Shown here piece after piece: positions 7,501 to 14,143 of a stretch of DNA of 18,379 nucleotides. The stretch is taken from assembly GCA_937958475.1 (NCBI GenBank), contig CALFXR010000096.1, forward strand, positions 1-18,379. Reading direction: 5' to 3'. A program made the translations under genes and the position numbers. The notes under the pieces were generated by a model, which was not told the DNA's origin, did not search any database, and was given only the letters and a program-made list of their open reading frames with translations. The stretch comes from an uncultured Mesorhizobium sp. (lineage in GTDB: Bacteria; Pseudomonadota; Alphaproteobacteria; Rhizobiales; Rhizobiaceae). Position 1 is the stretch's first letter. Each line of letters starts with the position of its first letter.

Positions 7501-8650
7501 GGTGGCCTCCGATCCATGCGACGGTGAAGGCGTAGCAGCCGGCGAGGAAGAGCGGGATGGCGATCCACGCCAGCGGCCGCCAGCGCGCGATGATCTCGAC
7601 GGCGGCGAGGCCGAGCGGGGCGAGGCCGATGGTGTAGCGCACAAGCGAGGCGAGCCCCGACGACAGCGGCAGCACGAGGCAGATCGCGGCAAACAGCGCG
7701 ACGCCGAACCGGCGCCGCCAGGCGAGCCAGGCGGACAGCGCCAGCCCGGTGACCGCGGCGATGGCGTTCCACTGCGAGGAGGTCGGCGTCCAGCCGGCCT
7801 TCGGGAACTTGGTCAGCCCGTCCCACAGCCACAGCCAGGGCGGCGCCACGGCGCGGCCGAAGGGCCGCTGCACATGCGAGAAGGCCAGCCCGTCGCCCAT
7901 GGTGAGATGAAGCGTCAGCATGTAGGCGAACAGCCCCGCCGGGGCGAGGAAGATGGCGATAAGCAGGTCCGGCCGGCCGAGCAGGTGGGCCGGGAAAGAC
8001 AGCAGCGTGCCGCCGGCGCGCCGGTGGTCGAGGAACATCTGCAGGAAGATGACGAAGAAGATGAACACGCCGACGATGCGCGTCGCCGACAGCGCGGCGG
8101 CAAACAGCGCGGCGGCGAGATAGTTCGACCGCTGCAGCGCCGCCAGCACGCAGCAGGTGAGCAGCACGAACATCGGCTCGGTCATGAAGGTGGCGAAATA
8201 GACCGAGAACGGCCCGGCGAGCAGGAAGGCGCACCACAGCGCGTAGGCGCGCCGGTCGCGGCCGAGCAGCGGCCACGACACCAGGCAGGCGGCGAAGGTC
8301 GCGGCGAGCGAAGTCACGGCGGCGATCTGGATCACCGGCAGCGGGACGACCGCCGAGACGGCGGCCACGATCATCGGATAGAACGGGAAGAAGCCCCAGT
8401 TGCCGACATTGCTCGCCTGCGGCGTCGGGAAGCCGTCATAGCCTTCCTGGGCGATCCGCACGTACCAGTGGCAGTCCCAGTTGCACAGGCCCTGCGCATA
8501 GGCGGCGAAGCCGGCCTCGCCGGTCGCCGAGGCGAATGCGGCGTAGCGGATCGCGGTGCCCAGGATGAGGAAGAGCAGCGGCAGGCCGACGACCAGTGCG
8601 ACGTTGCCGGGCGCCGCCGCGCGCGACGGCACCGCATTTTCGAGCGCCAA
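7487..8650 (-). CDS. PIG-V-like polytopic (GT-C) mannosyltransferase family protein
   Basis: The 387-aa product has about nine to ten hydrophobic helices and the first-loop motif NWDCHWYVRIAQEGY (57-71) followed by NWGFFPFYP (84-92). The Trp-Asp and FFPxYP patterns are those of the PIG-V/Mannosyl_trans2 family, GT-C enzymes that use a polyprenyl-phosphate sugar as donor on the outer face of the membrane. Asp59 is the likely catalytic acidic residue. The start must be TTG at 8650 or later: GGAG (8658-8661, complement) lies seven bases upstream, and an in-frame stop sits four codons before it. It converges on the GtrB-like/GtrA-like operon, which could supply its lipid-linked donor. The acceptor and sugar are unknown. 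Confidence 0.85.
   Translation of the reverse strand: MALENAVPSRAAAPGNVALVVGLPLLFLILGTAIRYAAFASATGEAGFAAYAQGLCNWDCHWYVRIAQEGYDGFPTPQASNVGNWGFFPFYPMIVAAVSAVVPLPVIQIAAVTSLAATFAACLVSWPLLGRDRRAYALWCAFLLAGPFSVYFATFMTEPMFVLLTCCVLAALQRSNYLAAALFAAALSATRIVGVFIFFVIFLQMFLDHRRAGGTLLSFPAHLLGRPDLLIAIFLAPAGLFAYMLTLHLTMGDGLAFSHVQRPFGRAVAPPWLWLWDGLTKFPKAGWTPTSSQWNAIAAVTGLALSAWLAWRRRFGVALFAAICLVLPLSSGLASLVRYTIGLAPLGLAAVEIIARWRPLAWIAIPLFLAGCYAFTVAWIGGHLALV
7506..7510 (-). promoter_or_regulatory. Ribosome binding site deciding a TTG start
   Basis: On the minus strand GGAGG is followed by five bases and then TTG at 7500. It supports translation of the small membrane-anchored protein from TTG, since no ATG is available in that frame before the membrane helix. 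Confidence 0.6.
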
Positions 8651-8657
8651 GAATGAT

Positions 8658-8661
8658 CTCC
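8658..8661 (-). promoter_or_regulatory. Ribosome binding site deciding a TTG start
   Basis: On the minus strand GGAG is followed by seven bases and TTG at 8650. An in-frame TGA just upstream leaves TTG as the only start that keeps the first membrane helix of the PIG-V-like protein. Confidence 0.65.
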
Positions 8662-8766
8662 GTCAAGAAATGGCCGATGGCCGACGTCCCAGGGCTTCAC
8701 ATATAGCGCAGCGATTGTGAAAGGAAGTCGACAACCGACGCCGCGGGCCCGCGCCGGACCGCGTCG

Positions 8767-10026
8767 TCAGATCGGCTCGCCCTTGAGCAGGCGCGGCGTC
8801 GCCTCGCCGAGGCCGGAGGCCTGGCGGATGAAGAAGTCCTTCAGCCGCGGCATGCGCTCGACCAGGCCCAGCCCGACGTCGCGTAGCGCGCGCAGCGGGC
8901 CGAAATCGTTGGAGAACATGCGGTTGAGCACGTCCGTCGTGATGCCCATCTGCACCGTGTCGAAGCGGCGCCAGCGCTCGTAGTCCTGCAGCACGTCGAG
9001 CCCGCCGATGTCGCGGCCGAGCCGGTCGGCCTCGACCACCACCTCGGCCAGCGCCGCCACGTCGCGGAAGCCCATGTTCAGCCCCTGGCCGGCGATCGGG
9101 TGGATGCCGTGGGCGGCGTCGCCGGCGAGCGCGAAGCGCGGCTTGACGAAATCGCGCGCCAAAGTGAGGCCGAGCGGCCAGGCGCGGGGTTTGTCCGCCA
9201 CGGTGATCTCGCCGAGCTTCAGGCCGAAGCGCCGCTCGAGCTCGGTCTCGAAGACCAGCGCGTCGCCGGCGACCAGGCGGTCGGCGTCGGCGGTGCGCTC
9301 GGTCCACACGATCGACGAGCGGTTGCCCATCTTCTCGTCGGGCTTCAGCGGCAGGATGGCGAACGGGCCGGCGGGCAGGAAGTGCTCCTCGGCGCGGCCG
9401 TCGTGGGGGCGTTCGTGGGCGACGGTGCAGACGATGCCCGACTGGCCGTAATCCCAGTGCACGGTCTTGATGCCCGCCATGTCGCGCAGCCGCGACTTGA
9501 CCCCGTCGGCGGCGACCAGCAGGCGCGTGTCGATGGTGACGCCGTCGGCGAGATGCACGGCGACGTGCTGCGGCCCCGTCTCGAAGGCGGCCACCGCCAC
9601 GCCCTCGATGATGTCGATGCCGAGTTCGCCGGCGCGGCGGCGCAGCGCGCCGTTGAGCGTCCGGTTCGCCACCATGTGGGCGAAGGGTTCGCCGGGCGCC
9701 ACCTCGCCGTCGAAGGTCAGGAACACCGGGCGCACCGGGTCGGCGGTGCGCGAATCGGTGACGACCATGTCGAGGATGGGCTGCGCCTCCGGCGCGATGT
9801 CGGCCCAGGCGCCGAGCCGATCGAGCATGCGGCAGGCCGCCGCCGCGATCGCCGAGCAGCGCCCGTCTTTCTGCCAGACGCCAGCGGGCGCGGCGTCGAC
9901 AACGGCGACGCTGAGGCCGGGGCGCGCCTGGCGCAGCGCGACGGCGGCGGCCAGGCCGACATAACCGGCGCCGGCGATCAGCACGTCGATGAGGCTGCCC
10001 TGTCCGGGAGAAGCTTGCTGGTCCAT
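8767..10026 (-). CDS. UbiH/UbiF/Coq6-family FAD-dependent hydroxylase
   Basis: This 419-aa flavoprotein monooxygenase should hydroxylate the aromatic ring of a ubiquinone precursor at the inner membrane. The three FAD motifs are present: IAGAGYVGLAAAVAL (17-31, GxGxxG), LVAADGVKSRLR (170-181, DG motif) and FALAGDAAHGIHPIAGQGLNMGFRD (298-322, GD motif and UbiH-family signature). DGRCSAI (54-60) is the segment that positions the flavin. The start at 10026 has GAGG eight bases upstream; a GTG at 10053 in the same frame has less support. Alphaproteobacteria use one or two such enzymes (UbiH, UbiF, UbiL, UbiM) with differing ring positions; motifs alone do not say which this is. It is divergent from tesB, 78 bp away. 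Confidence 0.93.
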   Translation of the reverse strand: MDQQASPGQGSLIDVLIAGAGYVGLAAAVALRQARPGLSVAVVDAAPAGVWQKDGRCSAIAAAACRMLDRLGAWADIAPEAQPILDMVVTDSRTADPVRPVFLTFDGEVAPGEPFAHMVANRTLNGALRRRAGELGIDIIEGVAVAAFETGPQHVAVHLADGVTIDTRLLVAADGVKSRLRDMAGIKTVHWDYGQSGIVCTVAHERPHDGRAEEHFLPAGPFAILPLKPDEKMGNRSSIVWTERTADADRLVAGDALVFETELERRFGLKLGEITVADKPRAWPLGLTLARDFVKPRFALAGDAAHGIHPIAGQGLNMGFRDVAALAEVVVEADRLGRDIGGLDVLQDYERWRRFDTVQMGITTDVLNRMFSNDFGPLRALRDVGLGLVERMPRLKDFFIRQASGLGEATPRLLKGEPI

Positions 10027-10104
10027 CGCCGTCACCTCGTCGCGCCTTGACACCGTCCCGCGATCGGCTGAAACCGGCCCGGTGCGCAGCCGGGAACGCG
10101 ATCG

Positions 10105-10977
10105 ATGTCAGCCGCCATGCAGGAACTCCTTTCCATACTCGATCTCGAGGAGATCGAGCGCAACCTGTATCGTGGTCGCAGCCCGAAGACCACCTGGCAG
10201 CGGGTGTTCGGCGGCCAGACCATCGCCCAGGCCCTCGTCGCCGCCCAGCGCACCGTCCCCGACGACCGTCACGTACACTCCCTCCATGGCTATTTCATGC
10301 GCATCGGCGACACCACGGTGCCGATCGTCTACCAGGTCGACCGCATCCGCGACGGCGGCTCGTTCAACACGCGCCGCGTCGTCGCCGTCCAGCACGGCGA
10401 GGCGATCTTCTCGCTCGAGGCCTCCTTCCAGCTCGACGAGCCGGGGCTGGAGCACCAGTTCCAGGCGCCGCTGGGCGTGCCGGAGCCGGAGACGCTGGCC
10501 TCGCAGCGGGAACTGCTCGAGCGCGCCGACTACGTGCCCGAGGCGGTGCGCCGCTACTGGGCGCGGGAGCGGCCGCTCGACATCCGCCCGGTCAGCCTCG
10601 AGCACTACATCAGCCGCGAGAAGCTGCCGCCGCAACAGAACATCTGGATGCGCACGACCGGGGCCGCTCCGGCCGACCGCGCCCTGCAGGCCGCGGTGCT
10701 CGCCTACCTCTCCGACATGACGCTGCTCGACACGTCGACCTTCGCCCACGGCCGCGCCATCTTCGATCCCGATCTGCAGGTGGCGAGCATCGACCACGCC
10801 ATGTGGTTCCACAGGCCGAACGCCCTCGACGGCTGGCTGCTCTATGCGCAGGACAGCCCCTCGTCGTCCGGCGCCAGGGGCTTCACGCGCGGCATGATCT
10901 ACGCCGCCGACGGCACGCTGATCGCTTCGGTGGCACAGGAAGGTCTGATCCGCCTGCGCACCAAGGCGAAGAAGTAG
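10105..10977 (+). CDS. tesB: Acyl-CoA thioesterase II
   Basis: TesB hydrolyses medium- and long-chain acyl-CoA to free fatty acid and CoA in the cytoplasm. The 290-aa chain is the usual double-hotdog length. Family segments include FRG-like LYRGRSP (21-27), RVFGGQTIAQALVAA (33-47), VHSLHGYFMRIGD (57-69), RDGGSFNTRRV (82-92), YLSDMTLL (201-208), IDHAMWFHRP (229-238) and ARGFTRG (257-263). Catalytic Asp204 and Gln278 occupy the same positions as in the E. coli enzyme, while the third active-site residue, Thr228, is Ser here, a conservative change. The ATG at 10105 gives an N-terminus aligning with E. coli TesB. It lies upstream of glnK-amtB, as I recall for other rhizobia. Confidence 0.96.
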   Translation: MSAAMQELLSILDLEEIERNLYRGRSPKTTWQRVFGGQTIAQALVAAQRTVPDDRHVHSLHGYFMRIGDTTVPIVYQVDRIRDGGSFNTRRVVAVQHGEAIFSLEASFQLDEPGLEHQFQAPLGVPEPETLASQRELLERADYVPEAVRRYWARERPLDIRPVSLEHYISREKLPPQQNIWMRTTGAAPADRALQAAVLAYLSDMTLLDTSTFAHGRAIFDPDLQVASIDHAMWFHRPNALDGWLLYAQDSPSSSGARGFTRGMIYAADGTLIASVAQEGLIRLRTKAKK

Positions 10978-10992
10978 GCAATTTTCGATTTT

Positions 10993-11009
10993 TGCACATT
11001 TTTTGTGCA
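10993..11009 (+). promoter_or_regulatory. NtrC-type binding site upstream of glnK
   Basis: TGCACATTTTTTGTGCA is a near-perfect palindrome (TGCAC, seven bases, GTGCA) of the same length and arms as the known NtrC consensus. It is centred about 120 bp upstream of the predicted glnK transcription start, the normal range for an enhancer acting on a sigma-54 promoter. A further half-site, TGCACC, lies at 11020-11025. Confidence 0.75.
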
Positions 11010-11095
11010 ATGCCTATGCTGCACCTGCGAAGAATGCCCCGCCGGTAGCGCCCGCTTTCATTGAATAACAACAAGTTAACAGTGGTTTCGTGCAA

Positions 11096-11112
11096 CTGGC
11101 ACGGAGCTTGAA
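11096..11112 (+). promoter_or_regulatory. Sigma-54 (-24/-12) promoter for glnK-amtB
   Basis: CTGGCACGGAGCTTGAA matches the sigma-54 consensus (TGGCACG, four bases, TTGCA/T) with one difference: A instead of C after the TTG. The invariant GG (11098-11099) and TTG (11108-11110) are correctly spaced. Transcription would start near 11122, leaving a leader of roughly 80 bases. With the upstream NtrC-like site this implies induction under nitrogen limitation, as for glnK-amtB elsewhere. Confidence 0.85.
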
Positions 11113-11199
11113 TCCCTATGCGTAATCACCGCCGCCTTCGGGTCGACGGCGATGTCACGGAAATCGCGGGGACCCGCAAAGCGAAAAGGGTGCAACCTT

Positions 11200-11538
11200 A
11201 TGAAAATCGTGATGGCAATCATCAAGCCGTTCAAGCTCGACGAGGTGCGCGAAGCGCTCACCGCCGTCGGCATCCAGGGCCTGACCGTCACCGAAGTCAA
11301 AGGCTACGGGCGTCAGAAAGGACATACGGAAATCTACCGCGGCGCAGAGTATGCCGTGAGCTTCCTTCCCAAGATCAAGATCGAGGTCGCCGTCCCGGCG
11401 GATCTCGTCGACAAGGCCGTCGAGGCGATCTCCAGCTCGGCCAAGACCGGCCAGATCGGCGACGGCAAGATCTTCGTCTTCGGCATCGAGCAGGCCGTGC
11501 GCATCCGCACCGGCGAAACCGACACCGACGCGCTCTAG
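11200..11538 (+). CDS. glnK: Nitrogen regulatory protein P-II
   Basis: This trimeric signal protein reports nitrogen and energy status by binding 2-oxoglutarate and ATP/ADP and by uridylylation in the T-loop. At 112 aa it is exactly the family length. Visible features: MKIVMAIIKPFKLDEVREAL at the start, TEVKGYGRQKGH (31-42), the uridylylated Tyr51 in RGAEYAV, the B-loop TGQIGDGKIFV (83-93) and the C-loop RIRTGETD (101-108). AAGGG lies about nine bases before ATG 11200; an in-frame extension to 11152 is not family-like. It is 30 bp upstream of amtB, so the call is glnK rather than glnB: GlnK plugs the AmtB channel when ammonium is plentiful. The upstream sigma-54 promoter fits this. Confidence 0.96.
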   Translation: MKIVMAIIKPFKLDEVREALTAVGIQGLTVTEVKGYGRQKGHTEIYRGAEYAVSFLPKIKIEVAVPADLVDKAVEAISSSAKTGQIGDGKIFVFGIEQAVRIRTGETDTDAL

Positions 11539-11568
11539 GCCCGGCACCAAGACTTCATGGAGAGTTTG

Positions 11569-12939
11569 ATGAAATTTCCGACTTCACTCACGGCGGCTGC
11601 TAAGAGCGCATTGCTCGGCACCGCGACCCTCGGCCTGCTCGGAACGGCGGCCGCCTTCGCCCAGGAAGCCGCCGCCCCGGCCGCCGAAGCCGCTGCCGCG
11701 GCGCCGGTCATCGACAAGGGCGACGTCGCATGGATGATGACCTCGTCGCTGCTGGTCCTGTTCATGCTGATCCCGGGCCTCGCCCTCTTCTACGGCGGCC
11801 TGGTGCGCGCCAAGAACATGCTGTCCGTCCTCATGCAGTGCACCGTCATCGGTGCCGTGGTCATGATCGTCTGGGTCGTCTGGGGCTATTCCGTGGCCTT
11901 CGGCGGCGGCACCAGCCCGTTCTGGGGCGGCTTCGGCAAGCTCTTCCTCGCCGGCGTGACCGTCGATTCGACCGCCGCCACCTTCACCGACGGCGTCGTC
12001 CTGCCTGAATACGTCTTCATCGTCTTCCAGATGACCTTCGCCGCCATCACCCCGGCCCTGATCATCGGAGCCTTCGCCGAACGCGTGAAGTTCTCGGCGG
12101 TGATCCTGTTCGTCATCCTGTGGGTCACCTTCGTCTACTTCCCCATCGCCCACATGGTCTGGGATGCTTCCGGCTACGTCTTCGGCCTGGGCGCGATCGA
12201 CTTCGCCGGCGGCACCGTCGTCCACATCAACGCCGGCATCGCGGCGCTCGTCGGCTCGATCATGATCGGCAAGCGCACCGGCTACGGCAAGGACAACATG
12301 GCGCCCCACTCGATGACGCTGACCCTGGTCGGCGCCGCCATCCTGTGGGTGGGCTGGTTCGGCTTCAATGCCGGGTCCAACCTCGAAGCCAATGGCGGCG
12401 CCACGCTGGCCATGCTCAACACCTTCGTTGCCACCGCCGGCGCCATCGTCGCCTGGGTCATCATCGAAGGCCTGATCCGCGGCAAGGCGTCGATGCTCGG
12501 CGCCGCATCGGGCATGATCGCCGGCCTCGTGGCCATCACGCCGGCCTGCGGTACGGTGGGCCCGGTCGGCGCCATCGTGCTCGGCGCCATCGCCAGCGCC
12601 GGCTGCTACTTCTTCGTGGCGGTCGTGAAGATCAGGATGGGCTACGACGACTCGCTCGACGTGTTCGGCGTGCACGGCGTCGGCGGCATCATCGGCGCGC
12701 TCGGCACCGGCATCTTCACCTCGCCGATGCTCGGCGGCACCGGCGCCGAAGACTTCTCGATCGGCTCGCAGTTCATGATCCAGCTCACCGCGGTCGTGAT
12801 CACCATCGTCTGGTGCGGCGTCATCTCGGCGATCCTCTACAAGGTCGTCGACCTGATCGTCGGCCTGCGCCCGACCGTCGAAGCCGAGCGCGAAGGCCTC
12901 GACCTCACCTCGCACGGCGAAGTCGCATACCACTCGTGA
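11569..12939 (+). CDS. amtB: Ammonium transporter
   Basis: AmtB is a trimeric inner-membrane channel taking up ammonium. The 456-aa product starts with a signal peptide (hydrophobic core about 13-30, likely cleavage after AFA at 31) and an Ala-rich linker, then about 11 membrane helices beginning at DVAWMMTSSLLVLFMLIPG. The pore twin histidines are His219 (GGTVVHINAG) and His369 (VFGVHGVGG), and the conserved Asp is Asp211 (AIDFAGG). The C-terminal LRPTVEAEREGLDLTSHGEVAY is the cytosolic tail that binds GlnK. The ATG at 11569 is chosen because GGAGAG lies just before it; an ATG four codons upstream overlaps that site. It follows glnK in one operon. Confidence 0.98.
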   Translation: MKFPTSLTAAAKSALLGTATLGLLGTAAAFAQEAAAPAAEAAAAAPVIDKGDVAWMMTSSLLVLFMLIPGLALFYGGLVRAKNMLSVLMQCTVIGAVVMIVWVVWGYSVAFGGGTSPFWGGFGKLFLAGVTVDSTAATFTDGVVLPEYVFIVFQMTFAAITPALIIGAFAERVKFSAVILFVILWVTFVYFPIAHMVWDASGYVFGLGAIDFAGGTVVHINAGIAALVGSIMIGKRTGYGKDNMAPHSMTLTLVGAAILWVGWFGFNAGSNLEANGGATLAMLNTFVATAGAIVAWVIIEGLIRGKASMLGAASGMIAGLVAITPACGTVGPVGAIVLGAIASAGCYFFVAVVKIRMGYDDSLDVFGVHGVGGIIGALGTGIFTSPMLGGTGAEDFSIGSQFMIQLTAVVITIVWCGVISAILYKVVDLIVGLRPTVEAEREGLDLTSHGEVAYHS

Positions 12940-12945
12940 CACCCC

Positions 12946-12968
12946 GGCCGGCGGCTCCGCCGCCGGCC
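12946..12968 (+). terminator. Strong hairpin just after amtB
   Basis: Ten perfect pairs, GGCCGGCGGC with GCCGCCGGCC, close a TCC loop six bases after the amtB stop. No T run follows, so it is more likely a 3'-end stabiliser or pause site than a complete intrinsic terminator. Confidence 0.5.
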
Positions 12969-13011
12969 CGCATCCTCCCGTCGTGGCGCCTTCAGCAGCG
13001 GCCACACCTTC

Positions 13012-13041
13012 GAGGCCCGGCATCGCCCGGGCCTCTTTTTT
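13012..13041 (+). terminator. Rho-independent terminator of the glnK-amtB operon
   Basis: GAGGCCCGG (13012-13020) pairs with CCGGGCCTC (13027-13035) over a six-base loop, followed at once by six T (13036-13041). It faces rightwards and lies 72 bp beyond the amtB stop, before the convergent recombinase gene. Confidence 0.88.
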
Positions 13042-13158
13042 CCTCGCAGCGCGGCGTCCGGCGCCCGCGGACGAAATCTCGTGCCCGGCCACGCGCTTCC
13101 GGCCGGACGAGCGGCGACGCAGCGGCGCGAAGCCCTTCCGGAAACCTCCGCCCGGCGT

Positions 13159-13743
13159 TCATCTGCCGTTGGTTTCGGCCCTGTAGTCGGCGACGACGCG
13201 TCTGATCGTGCGCGTGTGCACCCGAAAGCGTATCGCCACCGATGCCAGGGCCTCGCCGTCGTTGATCACCGCCGCGATCGCGGCGCTGCGCTGGTCGTCG
13301 GACAGGGCCGACGGCCGGCCGAGATGGCGCCCCGTCGAGCGGACGGCCTCCATGCCGGCGCGGGTCCGCTCGCTGATGAGGGAGCGCTCGAATTCGGCGA
13401 GCGCCGCCATCATGTGGAAGACGAGCCTTCCGCCCGCGGAGCTGGTGTCGATGTTTTCGGTCAGCGAGCGGAACTCGATTTCGCGCGCCGACAGTTCGTT
13501 GATCAGCGCCACGAGGTGGACGAGCGATCGCCCCAGGCGGTCCAGGCGCCAGACGAAAAGCATGTCGCACGGTCGCAGCGCGTTCATCGCGGCGCTGAGT
13601 CCCGGCCGGTCGGCCGATGCCCCGGAAAAGCCCCCGTCCGAGAAGATGCGGTCGCAGCCGGCCGCCTCCAGCGCGCTGATCTGCAGGGACAGGCTCTGTT
13701 CGACGGTCGATACCCGAGCATATCCGATCTTTCTTGTTGTCAT
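13159..13743 (-). CDS. Serine recombinase, small resolvase/invertase type
   Basis: This 194-aa protein belongs to the resolvase/invertase serine recombinases, which cut both strands at a two-base overlap and rejoin them after rotation. IGYARVST holds the nucleophile Ser12 and Arg10; DRPGL (45-49) supplies Arg46, and WRLDRLGRS (65-73) the remaining catalytic arginines. MAALAEFERSLISERTRAGM is the long dimerisation helix, and LGRPSALSDDQ (141-151) leads into a C-terminal helix-turn-helix (IRFRVHTRTIRRVV). The length suits resolvases and Hin/Gin-type invertases. The start at 13743 gives the canonical N-terminus; an in-frame extension to 13893 would cross one of the 22-bp sites. No other transposition gene is visible. 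The two inverted palindromes upstream are its likely targets, which is inferred. Confidence 0.9.
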   Translation of the reverse strand: MTTRKIGYARVSTVEQSLSLQISALEAAGCDRIFSDGGFSGASADRPGLSAAMNALRPCDMLFVWRLDRLGRSLVHLVALINELSAREIEFRSLTENIDTSSAGGRLVFHMMAALAEFERSLISERTRAGMEAVRSTGRHLGRPSALSDDQRSAAIAAVINDGEALASVAIRFRVHTRTIRRVVADYRAETNGR

Positions 13744-13820
13744 GACGAACTGCCGGTCAATTCGCGTCGACTGCCGAATGAGCTTGGTAACCATGGAGGC
13801 CAAACGCGGTTCGAGTGATT

Positions 13821-13842
13821 GACAAAAGGGAACCCTTTTGTC
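13821..13842 (+). repeat. 22-bp palindromic site 1, left copy, central AA
   Basis: The arms GACAAAAGGG and CCCTTTTGTC are perfectly complementary around a central AA. The site lies 78 bp upstream of the recombinase start codon. A second copy with two changes lies at 13935-13956, in opposite orientation as judged from its central TT. Its size and two-base centre are those of a serine-recombinase crossover site, though an operator is also possible. Confidence 0.75.
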
Positions 13843-13934
13843 GCGCGGCGGATTCCGCCGTGATCCACACCCACTCGCGGCATCACGTCCCATTTCCTAC
13901 CAATAGTCGGCTCGGTTCTTATATAAGTAATGAT

Positions 13935-13956
13935 GACGGAAGGGTTCCCTTTTGTC
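13935..13956 (-). repeat. 22-bp palindromic site 2, right copy, central TT
   Basis: The arms GACGGAAGGG and CCCTTTTGTC surround a central TT. Its reverse complement matches site 1 at 20 of 22 positions, so the pair forms inverted repeats enclosing 92 bp (13843-13934). Sequences outside the 22 bp do not match. Confidence 0.75.
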
Positions 13957-14004
13957 TTAGTTGTCACCTCTGATCGTTATGCATGATAACAATAATCGTA
14001 TGTA

Positions 14005-14038
14005 TTTTGTAGGTTGCTAAATTAGCTATACTTATAGC
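14005..14038 (+). promoter_or_regulatory. Putative promoter with overlapping palindrome
   Basis: TTTTGT (14005-14010) and TATACT (14027-14032) are 16 bp apart and could be -35 and -10 boxes for the unknown gene at 14144. The palindrome GCTATA-CT-TATAGC (14025-14038) covers the -10, so a repressor or activator could bind there. It is a sequence match only. Confidence 0.4.
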
Positions 14039-14143
14039 AGCGGAGATCCTCGAAACGGCCCGCAGCGGAGTGCCGGCGTGTCGCGCCGCCGGCGGGAAGG
14101 CGGCTCGTCATCTGGAATTGTTCGCATTCGCGGGGAGGGTGTA

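Larger units (their letters stand above)
13744..14143. promoter_or_regulatory. AT-rich control region between recombinase and unknown gene
   Basis: This 400-bp gap separates two divergent genes. It holds the two 22-bp inverted sites and, further right, several AT-rich inverted repeats: CTTATATAAG (13918-13927), GTTAT/ATAAC (13976-13990) and GCTATA-CT-TATAGC (14025-14038). The stretch from about 13910 to 14040 is much richer in A and T than the flanking genome. No open frame in it resembles a gene. Confidence 0.6.

Noticed and set aside
11118..11603. Plus-strand ORF overlapping glnK, as a leader gene
   Set aside because: Out of frame with glnK and basic low-complexity in composition; glnK fully explains this DNA.
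11584..13092. 502-aa minus-strand open frame opposite amtB
   Set aside because: It is antisense to amtB, with a composition typical of reverse-strand shadows (Asp, Gly, Glu and His runs).
13821..13842. Site 1 as an intrinsic terminator
   Set aside because: The palindrome has only two central bases, so it would need to open to form a loop, and no T run follows on either strand beyond the arms themselves.
13744..13893. N-terminal extension of the serine recombinase to 13893
   Set aside because: The canonical catalytic-domain start is at 13743, and the extension would translate through palindromic site 1.
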